Virus record (IMG/VR): IMGVR_UViG_3300020476_000013
Location: 1 to 22,839 of that record
Length of the DNA: 22,839 nt
Direction: 5' to 3' (one strand)
From: a virus
The notes under the pieces were generated by a model. It saw only the letters and a program-made list of their open reading frames with translations. It made no database searches and was not told the DNA's origin. The translations under genes and the position numbers were made by a program. Shown in pieces: positions 7,148 through 14,803 of the stretch. How positions within the stretch are numbered: the stretch's first letter is position 1; the number at the start of each line of letters is the position of its first letter.

Positions 7148-9073
7148 ATGGCATTTCAAGTTTCACCAGGTGTTCTCGTACAAGAGAGGGATTTAACAAA
7201 CGTAATCCCAGCAGTGGCAACTACGATCGGTGCCGTTGCAGGACAGTTCAATCAAGGACCTATGGACGAAGTAACGTCTATTAGTTCGGAGAAAGAATTA
7301 GTAGAAACGTTTGGAAAACCTGACTCTACAAACTTTGAATATTGGTTTAGTGCTGCTAGTTTTTTGCAGTATTCATCAAGTTTAAGGGTAGTACGAGCTG
7401 CAAACACTTCAAGTGTTAACGCTGTTGTATCTGGATCAGCATTAAGAATAAAGAACACAGATCATTACCAAAACGGTGACGGAAGTACAGGACCTTACAA
7501 TGATGGTTCGGCTAACGTTGGCGAATGGGCTGCAAGAACAGCAGGCGCATGGGGTAATAACTTAAAAGTTTCAGTATGTCCGAGTGCAACGGCATATGAA
7601 GCAGTAAATAAAACAACAACAAATGACGCTTCAACAGCAGTTGGAGATACAACTATCGTATTAACTTCAGGAACTGATTTTAATGTAGGCGATATTGTAA
7701 ACTTCGGCGAGTCTGGCGGCCACGAATACAGAATTACAGGTGTTTCATCAAACACTTTAACTTTTGTAAGACATCCATCAGGCACAGGCGGACTACACAC
7801 AGCTGTTGCAAACGGTTCACAAGTAAGAAGAAGATGGCAATACTACGATCTAGTAGATAAAGCACCAGCAACATCAACATACGCTTCTAATAGAAGTGGT
7901 GTAAATGACGAAATGCACATAGTAGTCGTTGATGAAGACGGTGGTATTACAGGTACTGCTGGTGAAGTTTTAGAAGTTTATGATTCAGTATCAAAAGGAT
8001 CAGACGCTAAAACAGCACAAGGCGATACTAACTACTACGTTGACGTACTTTACAACCAATCAGAATACATCTATTGGATGGATCACGTTGCGACAGGATC
8101 AAATTGGGGTAGTGCAGTTGCAGGATTAACATTTACTGCTCTGTCAGCACCTTTTGCTAGATCACTTGTAAGTGGTGCAGATGGTTCCGCAGTATCAACT
8201 GCTGAATTAAAAACTGCTTACGAAAAATACAATGACGCTGATACTGTAGATGTTAACTTAATCATCGCTGGTAAAGGTAACGCTACACACGTTGATAACT
8301 TAATTACAATCGCTGAAAACAGAAAAGACGCAATAGTATTTGTGTCTCCTGAAAGAACAGATGTAGTTAATGTTTCAAATAGTACTACTCAAACAACTAA
8401 CGTAAAAGGTTTCTTTGACGGTATTAGATCATCATCATACGTTGTATTTGATAGTGGTTACAAATATACATACGACAAATATAATGACGTATTCAGATAT
8501 GTTCCTTTAAATGGAGACATTGCTGGATTAGCTGCAAGAACAGACTTAATCGCAGACTCATGGTTCTCACCTGCTGGTTTCAACAGAGGAGTAATTAGAG
8601 GTGCAGTTAAACTTGCTTACAATCCAACACAAGGACAAAGAGATGAATTGTACAGAGCGAGAGTAAACCCAGTTGTAACATTACCAGGACAAGGTACTTT
8701 ATTGTTTGGTGATAAAACTGGATTATCAACGCCGAGTGCTTTTGATAGAATAAACGTAAGAAGATTGTTTATTACTTTGGAGAAGGCAATATCAACAGCT
8801 TCTAAATTTCAACTATTTGAATTTAATGACGAGTTTACAAGAGCTCAATTTAGAAACATAGTTGAACCATTCCTAAGAGATGTACAAGGTAGAAGAGGTG
8901 TTACAGACTTTAGAGTAGTTTGTGATACATCTAATAACACTGCTAATGTCATTGATAGTAATGAGTTTAGAGCTGATATATTTGTTAAACCGAATAGATC
9001 AATCAACTTTATACAACTACAATTCGTTGCGACACGATCAGGTGCTGCTTTTGAAGAAGTGGTAGGAGGATAA
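7148..9073 (+). CDS. 18: Tail sheath protein gp18
   Basis: A 641-residue protein close in length to T4 gp18 (659). The N-terminal MAFQVSPGVLVQERDLTNV is a hallmark of contractile sheath proteins. The C-terminal part (FRNIVEPFLRDVQGRRGV, then DIFVKPNRSINFIQLQF) matches the conserved sheath core domain. The middle (about residues 100-350), rich in Thr, Ser, Gly and Asp, corresponds to the variable surface-exposed insertions. Contraction of this sheath drives the tube into the host envelope. The start has AGGAG nine bases upstream, a late promoter of its own and a palindromic leader, consistent with strong late expression. gp19 follows after four bases. Confidence 0.93.
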   Translation: MAFQVSPGVLVQERDLTNVIPAVATTIGAVAGQFNQGPMDEVTSISSEKELVETFGKPDSTNFEYWFSAASFLQYSSSLRVVRAANTSSVNAVVSGSALRIKNTDHYQNGDGSTGPYNDGSANVGEWAARTAGAWGNNLKVSVCPSATAYEAVNKTTTNDASTAVGDTTIVLTSGTDFNVGDIVNFGESGGHEYRITGVSSNTLTFVRHPSGTGGLHTAVANGSQVRRRWQYYDLVDKAPATSTYASNRSGVNDEMHIVVVDEDGGITGTAGEVLEVYDSVSKGSDAKTAQGDTNYYVDVLYNQSEYIYWMDHVATGSNWGSAVAGLTFTALSAPFARSLVSGADGSAVSTAELKTAYEKYNDADTVDVNLIIAGKGNATHVDNLITIAENRKDAIVFVSPERTDVVNVSNSTTQTTNVKGFFDGIRSSSYVVFDSGYKYTYDKYNDVFRYVPLNGDIAGLAARTDLIADSWFSPAGFNRGVIRGAVKLAYNPTQGQRDELYRARVNPVVTLPGQGTLLFGDKTGLSTPSAFDRINVRRLFITLEKAISTASKFQLFEFNDEFTRAQFRNIVEPFLRDVQGRRGVTDFRVVCDTSNNTANVIDSNEFRADIFVKPNRSINFIQLQFVATRSGAAFEEVVGG

Positions 9074-9077
9074 ACAC

Positions 9078-9605
9078 ATGCCAAATATAAATGACTTTAA
9101 AGCTAAGTTAAGAGGCGGTGGGGCTCGTGCCAATCAGTTTAGAGTAACAATGCCTTTCCCTGGATTTGCAGCTGTAGGTGGGGAGACTGAAACAATGTCT
9201 TTCTTAACTACATCTACATCTTTACCAGGAATGACAGTTGCGGAAGTAGCTATTCCATTTAGAGGCAGGGAGTTATATGTTGCAGGTGATAGAACATTTG
9301 CTACATGGACTACAACTATTCTAAACGATACTAACTTCTTAATCAGAAACGCTTACGAAAGATGGTTAAATGGTATCAACAATATGTCAGATAACGAAGG
9401 ATTAGTAAATCCTGTAGATTATCAAGTTGACGGTTTTGTTGACCAATTAGACAGAAACGGTAACGTGATTAAATCATACACATTTAGAGGAATGTTTCCA
9501 ACAACTCTGGATGATATTGCTCTATCGTATAGTGATAACAACTCCGTAGAGAGTTTTACTGCTACACATAGATACCAATACTTTGAAACAAACACTACTA
9601 CTTAA
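9078..9605 (+). CDS. 19: Tail tube protein gp19
   Basis: A 175-residue protein (T4 gp19 is 163) with the expected order directly after the sheath gene. The N-terminal MPNINDFKAKLRGGGARANQF and the following TMPFPGF fit the gp19/T6SS Hcp-like tube family; the C-terminal SYTFRGMFPTTLDDIALSY is also typical. Subunits stack into hexameric rings to form the inner tail tube through which DNA passes. AGGAGG at 9064-9069, inside the end of gp18, sets the ATG. It probably shares the gp18 transcript. Confidence 0.9.
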   Translation: MPNINDFKAKLRGGGARANQFRVTMPFPGFAAVGGETETMSFLTTSTSLPGMTVAEVAIPFRGRELYVAGDRTFATWTTTILNDTNFLIRNAYERWLNGINNMSDNEGLVNPVDYQVDGFVDQLDRNGNVIKSYTFRGMFPTTLDDIALSYSDNNSVESFTATHRYQYFETNTTT

Positions 9606-9611
9606 TACCGT

Positions 9612-9619
9612 TATAAGTA
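9612..9619 (+). promoter_or_regulatory. Possible late promoter variant before gp20
   Basis: TATAAGTA differs by one base from TATAAATA and lies 26 nt before the gp20 ATG, followed by AGGAG. It sits within an inverted repeat, TTAATAC (9602-9608) with GTATTAA (9617-9623), so it could alternatively be part of an RNA hairpin. Only a tentative promoter. Confidence 0.4.
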
Positions 9620-9645
9620 TTAATAGTAATAGGAGAAACTAAATT

Positions 9646-11280
9646 ATGGCTGAACTGTTTGGGTTTAAGATAGAACGTTTAAAAGACGCTACAACCGATC
9701 CAAGACAAAATATAGTTCCACCTCAAGCGGAAGACGGTACACAAACCGTCCCCGCTGGTGGGTTTTTTGCGTCTTATGGCGGATTTGATGTAACGGCTAG
9801 AAACGAGCTAGACTTAATAAGAAGATATAGAGAAGTATCACTCCACCCCGAGTGTGACCTCGCAATAGAGGATATCATATCTGAAGCAATCGTATCAAAT
9901 GAAAATCAACAATCTGTACAATTAGATTTAAGTAAAATTGAGTACAGCGAATCTATCAAAAAGAAAATAAGAGAATCATTCCATGAAGTATTAAAGTTAT
10001 TAAACTTTGATATAAAAGGACACGATATTTTTAGAAGATGGTACGTAGATGGAAGAATGTACTATCATAAAATTATAGACAAAGATAGTCCTAGATTAGG
10101 GATTACAGAATTAAGATATATAGACCCTCGTAAAATCAAAAAGATTAGAGAGGTCAGAAAGCAAAGAACAGATGGTATGCCTTCTTCATTTGCTTTTGAA
10201 AACAAATTCCAAGAATATTATATATTCAACGAAAGAGGAATACATCCAACTGCTACATCAAACGCAGGTGGGTTAAGAATAGCGACAGACGCTATCGCAT
10301 TTTGTCCGTCTGGTTTAATAGACCAACAACAAAATACAGTTTTATCTTATTTACATAAGGCAATTAAACCTGTCAATCAATTAAGAATGATTGAAGACGC
10401 TGTTGTAATATACAGAATTGCTCGTGCACCAGAAAGAAGAATATTCTATATTGATGTAGGTAACTTACCTAAAATCAAGGCTGAACAATATTTAAGAGAT
10501 GTTATGGCTAGATATAGAAACAAACTTGTATATGACGCAAGTACTGGTGAAATAAGAGATGACAGAAACTATATGAGCATGTTAGAAGACTTTTGGTTAC
10601 CTCGTAGAGAAGGTGGGAGAGGTACTGAAATCACTACATTGCCAGGTGGTCAAAACTTAGGTGAAATAGGAGATATAGAATACTTCCAAAAGAAACTATA
10701 TCGTTCACTTAATATACCAATCAGTAGATTAGAAGGTGGTCAAGGATTTAATCTTGGTCGTGCAGCTGAAATTAGTAGAGATGAAGTTAAGTTTACTAAA
10801 TTTGTAGGCAGACTACGTAAAAAATTCTGTATGCTTTTCCATGATCTATTGAAAACACAATTGATTTTAAAAGGCGTTATTAGTCCAGATGAATGGGACT
10901 TTATGCAAGGCGATATTACATACACTTTCTTACAAGATGGTTATTTTGCTGAATTAAAACACAGCGAAATGATGAGAGAAAGAGTTATGCTCGCTCAACA
11001 ACTAGAAGGATATGTTGGTAAATATTTCTCTAACGAGTATATAAGAACCAAGATATTAAAACAAAATGAAACAGAAATTGAAGAAATTGATAAGCAAATT
11101 GAAGAAGAAGGTTCAGACGAGTTACCAATGGGTGACCAATCTGGTGAATTAGAACCTACTAAAAAGAAACCAAACGGCGAAGCCCCAGCGGCAGCTGCAG
11201 CTACAGCAAAGGCAGATAAAAAAGACTTTAAGGATGCTGAAGATAAAGCTAGGGACAAATACAAAAGTACAGAAAAGTAA
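9646..11280 (+). CDS. 20: Portal vertex protein gp20
   Basis: A 544-residue protein (T4 gp20 is 524). Recognised from the T4-type portal core: RRYREVSLHPECDLAIEDII near residue 60, DRNYMSMLEDFWLPRREGG near 305 and LPGGQNLGEIGDIEYF near 333, the segments commonly used to identify marine T4-like phages. The dodecameric portal starts prohead assembly and is the DNA channel for gp17. The C-terminal tail (about residues 490-544) is low complexity, charged and alanine-rich (EAPAAAAATAKADKKDFKDA), and likely disordered. The start has AGGAG upstream. It is followed after 11 nt by a 53-residue gene. Confidence 0.94.
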   Translation: MAELFGFKIERLKDATTDPRQNIVPPQAEDGTQTVPAGGFFASYGGFDVTARNELDLIRRYREVSLHPECDLAIEDIISEAIVSNENQQSVQLDLSKIEYSESIKKKIRESFHEVLKLLNFDIKGHDIFRRWYVDGRMYYHKIIDKDSPRLGITELRYIDPRKIKKIREVRKQRTDGMPSSFAFENKFQEYYIFNERGIHPTATSNAGGLRIATDAIAFCPSGLIDQQQNTVLSYLHKAIKPVNQLRMIEDAVVIYRIARAPERRIFYIDVGNLPKIKAEQYLRDVMARYRNKLVYDASTGEIRDDRNYMSMLEDFWLPRREGGRGTEITTLPGGQNLGEIGDIEYFQKKLYRSLNIPISRLEGGQGFNLGRAAEISRDEVKFTKFVGRLRKKFCMLFHDLLKTQLILKGVISPDEWDFMQGDITYTFLQDGYFAELKHSEMMRERVMLAQQLEGYVGKYFSNEYIRTKILKQNETEIEEIDKQIEEEGSDELPMGDQSGELEPTKKKPNGEAPAAAAATAKADKKDFKDAEDKARDKYKSTEK

Positions 11281-11291
11281 AGGAGAATAAT

Positions 11292-11453
11292 ATGTCTGAA
11301 GAAGTAATTAGATATGGTGCTGGTGGCGTTCCTTACAAACCAAAGAAGGCAGAAGCACCTAAGGAAGAAGTTAAAGAAGAAGTAATATCTGAAATTTTAA
11401 CAAAGAATCCTAACAAAGAAAAAAAATCTGAAACTACTAAAGAAAAAAAGTAA
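11292..11453 (+). CDS. Small lysine/glutamate-rich protein after the portal
   Basis: A 53-residue ORF beginning MSEEVIRYGAGGVPYKPKK and ending in a run of Lys and Glu. AAAGGAG overlapping the portal stop region is well placed before the ATG. I do not recognise a family with confidence. The short N-terminal block VIRYGAGGVPYKPKK is the only non-repetitive part; the remainder (EAPKEEVKEEV and on) is probably disordered or helical. Its place between gp20 and the gp67-like core gene makes a small head or prohead-core role plausible. That is inference from location. It is real by RBS, coding composition and tight spacing. Confidence 0.7.
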   Translation: MSEEVIRYGAGGVPYKPKKAEAPKEEVKEEVISEILTKNPNKEKKSETTKEKK

Positions 11454-11458
11454 TAGGA

Positions 11459-11466
11459 GATAAATA
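11459..11466 (+). promoter_or_regulatory. Late promoter-like box GATAAATA before gp67-like gene
   Basis: GATAAATA differs only in the first base from the T4 late box; a degenerate first base (NATAAATA) is reported for marine relatives. The box ends five bases before the ATG at 11472. With T4 spacing, +1 would be the A of the ATG. AGGAG at 11455-11459 overlaps it and would be absent from such a transcript, although usable on read-through mRNA from gp20. Confidence 0.45.
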
Positions 11467-11471
11467 ATATT

Positions 11472-11726
11472 ATGAGTAAAGAAAATTTAAACAAGTTTGT
11501 TAATTCACTACAACAAGGTGACGCTAAACAGGCAGGAGAAGATATAAAAAATGCTCTTGCAGATAAAGTTAGTGCAGCCTTAGATGACGCTAAAGTTGAT
11601 GTGGCAAAGTCAGTATTTACAGGACAACAAGGCGCAGACGCTCCAGAAGCGAATGTGTTTAGTGGTAATGATATAAGTGCTGAAACTCCTGCACCAGAGG
11701 TAGCTAGTGATGAAGTGGCTCAGTAA
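11472..11726 (+). CDS. 67: Prohead core protein, gp67-like
   Basis: An 84-residue protein whose first half (LNKFVNSLQQGDAKQAGEDI, then ALADKVSAALDDAKVDVAKS) has the T4 gp67 pattern: a short helix with a 'GD...A...I' turn followed by an 'A.K.....KV.VA.S.F' helix. T4 gp67 is 80 residues, with an acidic tail; here the tail is also acidic (SAETPAPEVASDEVAQ). T4 gp67 is a prohead core component cleaved by gp21 during maturation. Location between gp20 and gp21 matches T4 order. The end overlaps the next gene by 17-20 nt. Family call is by motif and synteny. Confidence 0.65.
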   Translation: MSKENLNKFVNSLQQGDAKQAGEDIKNALADKVSAALDDAKVDVAKSVFTGQQGADAPEANVFSGNDISAETPAPEVASDEVAQ

Positions 11727-11964
11727 TTTTATCAAAGATAATATAACTGAAGGCAACGATTATAAGCGTACTAGACAGTACAACAAACTTACGCCTAAAA
11801 TGAAGCGTGCTGTAGATATGATTTTCAGAGCTGCTGATAAAGACGCAGATCAAATAAAAAACTTTGAGAAAAACGTCAATACAGCTGCAAAACAATTTGG
11901 TGTAAGTAAACAAGATTTAATGACGTATTTTGATAAAGAAACGTTAACAATTTTAAGGAGATAG
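11710..11964 (+). CDS. Small basic protein in the gp68 position
   Basis: An 84-residue basic protein, MKWLSNFIKDNITEGNDYKR, with helical, charged segments such as LTPKMKRAVDMIFRAADKDAD and FEKNVNTAAKQFGVSKQDLM. It occupies the place of T4 gp68, another prohead core protein (141 residues), but I cannot recognise real gp68 similarity. Proteins with the same 'KLTPKMKRAV.....' style exist in marine T4-like phages at this locus, to my recollection. The reading frame also opens with a GTG at 11707; I prefer the adjacent ATG at 11710. It overlaps the end of the gp67-like gene and leads directly into AAGGAG and the next start, so it is part of the same head-core operon. Confidence 0.6.
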   Translation: MKWLSNFIKDNITEGNDYKRTRQYNKLTPKMKRAVDMIFRAADKDADQIKNFEKNVNTAAKQFGVSKQDLMTYFDKETLTILRR

Positions 11965-11966
11965 AA

Positions 11967-12218
11967 ATGGGAACATTTATAATAAAAGGAACCGCTGTTG
12001 CAGGTACATTGACGAATAATTCAATCGGCAATTCACCTTTTGTAAGAGTAGTTGCTACTGCTGGTACAAATACTATTACAGTAAAAGATGGCGCTACTAC
12101 GTTAGGTACAACTTTATTACATTCTGCTGGCGATGAAATTACGATAGAAAAACATCCTAAACATACAATTTCATCAAGTGCAGCTGTAAGTGCTACTGCT
12201 GTTGGCGTAGGACACTAA
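11967..12218 (+). CDS. Small beta-rich protein, possible head decoration
   Basis: An 83-residue protein, MGTFIIKGTAVAGTLTNNSI, rich in Gly, Thr, Val and Ala and with few charges, as expected for a small beta-sandwich virion component. AAGGAG at the end of the previous gene sets the start. It lies between the prohead core genes and the prohead protease, a position with no T4 counterpart, and is followed after one base by another beta-rich gene. I do not recognise a family. A capsid decoration or accessory head protein is a guess from composition and location. Confidence 0.55.
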   Translation: MGTFIIKGTAVAGTLTNNSIGNSPFVRVVATAGTNTITVKDGATTLGTTLLHSAGDEITIEKHPKHTISSSAAVSATAVGVGH

Positions 12219-12219
12219 C

Positions 12220-12612
12220 ATGGCTGATACAGTATCTACACAAACATTAACAGATACGACAGGCGTAAAGTTTGCCGTTAAGATGACTAATTATTCTGAC
12301 GGTACAGGTGAAACTTTAGTTAAGAAAGTTGACGCTAGCGAAACAACTTTTATGACTGAAGACGGCAATCGTAAAATATCAAAAATCTTTTATTCAGTTA
12401 ATACTGCAAACCCTAAATCAGCAGTAGAATTGATATGGGATGGTACAGATAACGCAACGGCAGTTTTGTTGTCTGGTCAAGGTTTTTGGGACTTACGTGC
12501 CGATGGTAATGAGATAGGTAACAACGCAACAACACCAACAGGCGATGTTTTACTATCTACAAAAAATTTCGCAATTGGTGATAATTACACGATTTTAGTG
12601 GTTTTCAGATAA
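12220..12612 (+). CDS. Unknown virion-type protein upstream of gp21
   Basis: A 130-residue protein beginning MADTVSTQTLTDTTGVKFAV, with alternating hydrophobic and polar stretches (FAVKMTNYSD, ISKIFYSVNTANP, VELIWDG, YTILVVFR) that suggest a beta-sandwich. The start lies two bases after the previous stop, so the two small proteins are a coupled pair. No T4 gene sits here. I recognise no family; the pattern would fit a capsid-associated or decoration protein, which is inference. Its stop is followed by the gp21 late promoter. Confidence 0.55.
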   Translation: MADTVSTQTLTDTTGVKFAVKMTNYSDGTGETLVKKVDASETTFMTEDGNRKISKIFYSVNTANPKSAVELIWDGTDNATAVLLSGQGFWDLRADGNEIGNNATTPTGDVLLSTKNFAIGDNYTILVVFR

Positions 12613-12619
12613 TAATTTG

Positions 12620-12627
12620 TATAAATA
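12620..12627 (+). promoter_or_regulatory. T4-type late promoter box before gp21
   Basis: A perfect TATAAATA eight bases after the preceding stop codon. Predicted start near 12633 gives a leader of about 22 nt to the gp21 ATG. No strong Shine-Dalgarno is present in this leader, only purine-rich GAGATAGA. Confidence 0.75.
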
Positions 12628-12654
12628 TTAGAGAGAAATTAGAGATAGATACAA

Positions 12655-13299
12655 ATGAAATTAATAACCGAAGAAATATCAAACGCAGAATATATCGTAG
12701 AAGAAAAGAATGGTAAAAAAAACTATTCTATCAAAGGTGTATTCATGCAATCAGACGTAAAAAATAGGAATGGAAGAATCTATCCTAAAGAAATCTTACA
12801 AAAAGAAGTTGTAAGATACAATAGAGAGTTCATCAATAAAAACAGAGCATTCGGCGAACTTGGTCATCCTGATGGCCCGACAGTAAATTTAGAAAGAGTT
12901 TCGCATATGATAAAGGCTCTATATCCAGAAGGCAGTAATTTTATAGGTGAGGCACGAATTTTAGAAACCCCATATGGAAAAATAGTGAAAAGTTTAATTG
13001 ACGAGGGTGCAAAATTAGGTGTTTCAAGTAGAGGAATGGGCACACTTGCAAATGTAGGTGGTGCTAATGTAGTTAAAGACGATTTTTACCTTGCAACCGC
13101 GGCTGATATAGTCGCAGACCCAAGTGCTCCAGACGCTTTTGTAGAAGGCATTATGGAAGGCAAAGAATGGGTTTGGAATAATGGGATTTTGAAAGAGCAA
13201 GAAGTAAACGAATTAAAGTTACAAGCAGAAAGCAAAGAGAGAATGGCAAGGGCAGAAAAGAACGCTGTTGTATTCGAATCTTTTCTTAAAAAGCTGTAA
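12655..13299 (+). CDS. 21: Prohead core protease gp21
   Basis: A 214-residue protein (T4 gp21 is about 212), the serine protease with herpesvirus-assemblin-like fold that trims head proteins. The family motifs are visible: KNRNGRIYPKEIL (36-48), FGELGHP with the catalytic His at 71, LGVSSRGMG (121-129) with the catalytic Ser at 124 or 125, and the acidic DIVADPSAPDAF (151-162). It cleaves after hydrophobic-x-Glu sites in gp22, gp23 and core proteins, and itself. The start at MKLITEEI fits the length and the expected N-terminus, despite a weak ribosome-binding site. It is expressed from its own late promoter just before the scaffold and capsid genes. Confidence 0.92.
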   Translation: MKLITEEISNAEYIVEEKNGKKNYSIKGVFMQSDVKNRNGRIYPKEILQKEVVRYNREFINKNRAFGELGHPDGPTVNLERVSHMIKALYPEGSNFIGEARILETPYGKIVKSLIDEGAKLGVSSRGMGTLANVGGANVVKDDFYLATAADIVADPSAPDAFVEGIMEGKEWVWNNGILKEQEVNELKLQAESKERMARAEKNAVVFESFLKKL

Positions 13300-13302
13300 T
13301 TT

Positions 13303-13310
13303 TATAAATA
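13303..13310 (+). promoter_or_regulatory. T4-type late promoter box before gp22
   Basis: A perfect TATAAATA four bases after the gp21 stop. T4 spacing puts +1 near 13316, two bases before a hairpin, leaving a leader of about 71 nt. Confidence 0.75.
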
Positions 13311-13317
13311 GTAATTA

Positions 13318-13355
13318 ACACATTCCGATAGGAGTGGTGTGATTATTGCAATAAT
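13318..13355 (+). promoter_or_regulatory. Two leader hairpins before the scaffold gene
   Basis: The first is a nine-pair stem, ACACATTCC (13318-13326) with GGAGTGGTGT (13331-13340, one bulged G), around a GATA loop, with one T-G pair. The second is a perfect palindrome ATTATTGCAATAAT (13342-13355). On the predicted transcript the first would sit almost at the 5' end. The gp22 Shine-Dalgarno (GAGGAG, about 13372-13377) lies downstream and stays open. Confidence 0.5.
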
Positions 13356-13386
13356 TAACAAGTAAAACTATTGAGGAGATAGAACA

Positions 13387-14784
13387 ATGGCTGATAAAAC
13401 TGTGGCAGATTTGCCAAAGAAAAACGCAGCTCCAGCTGAACCAGCAAAGTCGTTACAGGCAACTGTACAACAAGTGATGAATAAAGCAATCACTTCACCG
13501 ACTGACGCTAAAGTAGATTTCGCACAAGGCGTTAACCATATTACAGGTGACGCACATCAAAAAAGTGCAGGAGCGGCTGACGCAATGCAATCTCTAAAAG
13601 CAGAGGCAGAACCGAATAAAACAAAAGCGGTTGTTGCTAACGAAGCTGACGAGAAAAAAGACGAAAAAGAAAAAGAAGAAGTTAAAGAGGCAGAATACGC
13701 TGATAAAAAAGATGATGAGAAAAAAGATGTGAAAGAAGGTGAAATGCCTGCTGGACTTAAAAATTACCTTGACAAAAAATCTGACAAGTCTGATGACAAA
13801 GAAGACAAGAAAGATGTTAAAGAGTCTGATGAAAAAGAAAAAGATGTAAAAGGTGCTGAATCTTTGAAAGCAAGTGCTGACAAAGTTAAGGACAAAGAAC
13901 ATCCAATCGTTAAAGAAGAAGACGAGAAGAAAAAAGAAGACGCAAAAGAGTCAAGTGAAAAAGAAGACGAGAAGAAAAAAGAAGTTTCTGAATCTGAAGA
14001 TAAAAAAGAAGATGAAAAAGAAGTTAAAAAAGAAACTGCTAAAGACAAAGTTAAAGATATGGACATGAAAGAAGATGTGGCTGCTCTAACTGATGGTGAA
14101 GAACTATCGGAAGAGTTTAAAGCAAAAGCTGCTACTATATTTGAAGCTTCTGTTAAAGCAAAACTCGTTGAAGAAATTGAGAAATTAGAAGGCGAATACG
14201 AAACTAAGGTTGCAGAAAAAGTTGAAGAAACTAAATCTGAAATCGTAGAAAAAGTTGACGCTTACCTAAACTATGTCGTTGAGGAGTGGATGAAAGAAAA
14301 CGAATTGGCGATAGAAAAAGGTTTAAGAGCTGAGATTACTGAAGATTTTATCGGTGGTCTTAAATCTTTATTTGAATCTCACTACATCAATGTTCCACAA
14401 GAGAAGTATGATGTGATTGAGGCTCAGACTGCTGAAATAGAGAAGTTAAAAGAAGAAGTTAACCAAACTATTGAGAAAAACGTTGAGTTAAATCAGGCAA
14501 TCGGTAATCATGTAAGACAAGATATTATCAATGATGTATCTTCTGATCTTGCTGAAACTGAAACTGAAAAACTTAAAGGTTTAGCAGAAAGTATTGAATA
14601 CAAAGACGCTGAAAGTTTTAGAACAAGTGTAGAAACATTAAAAAATTCTTACTTCCCTAAAGCAAAAGCGAGTGAAACTGAATCTAATGAAGTGGCTGAA
14701 AACAATGCTGGCTCTATGAACGAGTCAATGGCTGCATATACAGCTGCAATTAGTAAATCAAAGAAAAATCCTTATCTAAAGTAA
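13387..14784 (+). CDS. 22: Prohead scaffold protein gp22
   Basis: A 465-residue, very charged protein between the prohead protease and the major capsid gene, the place of the T4 scaffold gp22 (269 residues). Residues about 78-230 are Lys/Glu/Asp low complexity including an imperfect 15-residue tandem repeat; residues 230-400 are long helical, coiled-coil-like segments (FKAKAATIFEASVKAKLVEE, then EKLEGEYETKVAEKVEE), the part that resembles other marine gp22 proteins. The end (AAYTAAISKSKKNPYLK) is a typical gp22-like tail. It forms the internal core on which gp23 assembles and is degraded by gp21. It is much longer than T4's owing to the charged region. GAGGAG upstream sets the start. Confidence 0.85.
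   Translation: MADKTVADLPKKNAAPAEPAKSLQATVQQVMNKAITSPTDAKVDFAQGVNHITGDAHQKSAGAADAMQSLKAEAEPNKTKAVVANEADEKKDEKEKEEVKEAEYADKKDDEKKDVKEGEMPAGLKNYLDKKSDKSDDKEDKKDVKESDEKEKDVKGAESLKASADKVKDKEHPIVKEEDEKKKEDAKESSEKEDEKKKEVSESEDKKEDEKEVKKETAKDKVKDMDMKEDVAALTDGEELSEEFKAKAATIFEASVKAKLVEEIEKLEGEYETKVAEKVEETKSEIVEKVDAYLNYVVEEWMKENELAIEKGLRAEITEDFIGGLKSLFESHYINVPQEKYDVIEAQTAEIEKLKEEVNQTIEKNVELNQAIGNHVRQDIINDVSSDLAETETEKLKGLAESIEYKDAESFRTSVETLKNSYFPKAKASETESNEVAENNAGSMNESMAAYTAAISKSKKNPYLK
13918..14052 (+). repeat. 15-residue imperfect tandem repeat in gp22
   Basis: Three successive 45-nt units begin with codons for EDEK (units at 13918, 13963 and 14008). Units one and two share an identical stretch of about 22 nt at their starts. 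Encoded units are EDEKKKEDAKESSEK, EDEKKKEVSESEDKK and a weaker EDEKEVKKETAKDKV. Probably arisen by slippage or duplication within low-complexity DNA. Confidence 0.75.
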
Positions 14785-14787
14785 GGA

Positions 14788-14803
14788 TTAGTTAATTAAC
14801 TAA
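14788..14803 (+). promoter_or_regulatory. Perfect palindrome in the gp23 leader
   Basis: TTAGTTAATTAACTAA is a perfect 16-base palindrome in the 38-nt gap between gp22 and gp23, immediately before AAGAAGGAG and the gp23 ATG. No late promoter box is visible in this gap. It may form an mRNA hairpin that processes or stabilises the gp23 message. Confidence 0.5.

Noticed and set aside
11707-11709. GTG start for the gp68-position gene.
   Set aside because: An ATG follows immediately at 11710; there is no reason to prefer GTG, though the difference is one residue.
13594-14068. Open frames opposite and out of frame in the charged part of gp22, including a Lys-only 64-residue + frame at 13874-14068.
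   Set aside because: They arise from GAA/AAA-rich low-complexity DNA; compositions (poly-Phe/Ser or poly-Lys) are not protein-like.
14788-14803. The 16-base palindrome considered as a phage attachment or integration site.
   Set aside because: No integrase, tRNA gene or second copy is present, and T4-like phages are lytic; an mRNA or regulatory role is more likely.
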